From the NCBI GenBank assembly GCA_030916665.1, contig JAUPWC010000528.1, positions 1 to 6,612 of the forward strand: 6,612 nucleotides of DNA, given 5' to 3'. Positions 6,433-6,612 of this stretch are shown here, piece by piece (within the stretch, counting starts at the first letter, position 1; each line of letters opens with the position of its first letter). The DNA comes from Verrucomicrobiota bacterium. GTDB taxonomy: Bacteria > Verrucomicrobiota > Verrucomicrobiia > Opitutales > Opitutaceae. The translations under genes were made by a program, and so were the position numbers. A model generated the notes under the pieces. The model ran no database searches. It saw only the letters and a program-made list of their open reading frames with translations, and was not told the DNA's origin.

Positions 6433-6463
6433 CCTGTCATTCTGAGCGAAGCGAAGAATCCAG
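6433..6463. repeat. GAGCGAAGCGAAG-type short interspersed repeat
   Basis: A segment beginning CCTGTCATTCTGAGCG and continuing through GAGCGAAGCGAAG to GAATCCAGT matches, from memory, a short intergenic repeat seen in many unrelated bacterial genomes. Here it sits 33 bp past the terminator, outside any gene. Only one copy is in the window, so repetition in this genome is inferred. Confidence 0.55.
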
Positions 6464-6495
6464 TGGGCGCCTTTTTGACCGGCGCTACCTTCGAT

Positions 6496-6582
6496 TTCCG
6501 TCTTCCGCTCCCCGCCATCCTTCCTCCTTCTTAACTCTGTCGCTCTGCCCTCCGTCTTCCGTCTCTGTCATCCGCCCGACCC
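6496..6582 (+). other. Pyrimidine-rich leader with imperfect direct repeat
   Basis: Only 16 of 87 bases on the + strand are purines. Within it, TCCGTCTTCCG occurs at 6497-6507 and again at 6551-6561, and each copy is followed by a similar stretch ending CATCC (units of 24 and 23 bp, 54 bp apart). It directly precedes a possible start codon at 6583, so it may be the 5' leader of the next gene. No Shine-Dalgarno sequence is present. Confidence 0.45.
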
Positions 6583-6612
6583 ATGCCCCTCACCCCCGGA
6601 CGCCGCCGCCTG
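6583..6612 (+). CDS. Possible N-terminus of a downstream gene, cut by the window edge
   Basis: An ATG at 6583 opens a frame of ten codons (M-P-L-T-P-G-R-R-R-L) to the end of the window. The three arginines followed by a leucine could be the start of a signal peptide or a basic N-terminus. The preceding leader is pyrimidine-rich without a Shine-Dalgarno sequence, which matches the other starts here but is no positive evidence. Too short to assign any family. Confidence 0.25.
   Translation, partial: MPLTPGRRRL

Overview
The window is high-GC DNA that looks like a member of the Verrucomicrobiota, most likely the family Opitutaceae. The best clue is the N-terminus of the outer-membrane receptor. 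A short V-x-L-P-x-F-x-V stretch (residues 50-57) is followed by D-x-G-Y-x-A-x-x-x-x-A-G-x-R and then a K-D-L-P plug motif. I associate this arrangement with the expanded TonB-dependent receptor families of Opitutaceae. Two LacI-family regulators with the recognition-helix ending T-T-[IV]-S-L-A-L, starts with little or no Shine-Dalgarno sequence, and repeat-laden intergenic DNA fit the same assignment. No database search was possible, so the taxon is an inference.

All genes lie on the + strand. Positions 1-3386 hold a tightly packed operon. It consists of a 5'-truncated TPR-repeat protein (to 1226), a LacI-family regulator (1223-2290, 4-bp ATGA overlap) and a second, paralogous LacI-family regulator (2241-3386, 50-bp overlap). 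Positions 3387-3909 are a 523-bp non-coding gap. It contains a long perfect inverted repeat (3436-3508), a structured element of about 107 bp that resembles an interspersed repeat (3559-3665), a small spaced dyad (3703-3732) and a terminator-like hairpin (3743-3779) whose apex carries a LacI/PurR-like AACGTT palindrome. Positions 3910-6342 encode an 810-residue TonB-dependent outer-membrane receptor with a signal peptide, followed by a very strong intrinsic terminator (6370-6400). The tail (6401-6612) holds a copy of a GAGCGAAGCGAAG-type short repeat, a pyrimidine-rich leader with an imperfect direct repeat, and possibly the first ten codons of another gene.

A plausible joint role is ligand-controlled nutrient uptake. 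One or both LacI-type regulators would sense a small molecule, usually a sugar in this family, and control the downstream TonB-dependent receptor. The receptor's plug resembles siderophore-type receptors, but its neighbours point to carbohydrate-type regulation, so the substrate is unresolved. The most unusual protein-level feature is a C-x-C-x-C-x-C run in the effector domain of the first regulator, where its paralogue has ordinary residues. I saw no RNA genes, CRISPR arrays, transposase genes or phage genes. I did not find a clearly new multi-gene system; the notable points are the regulator pair and the structured intergenic region.
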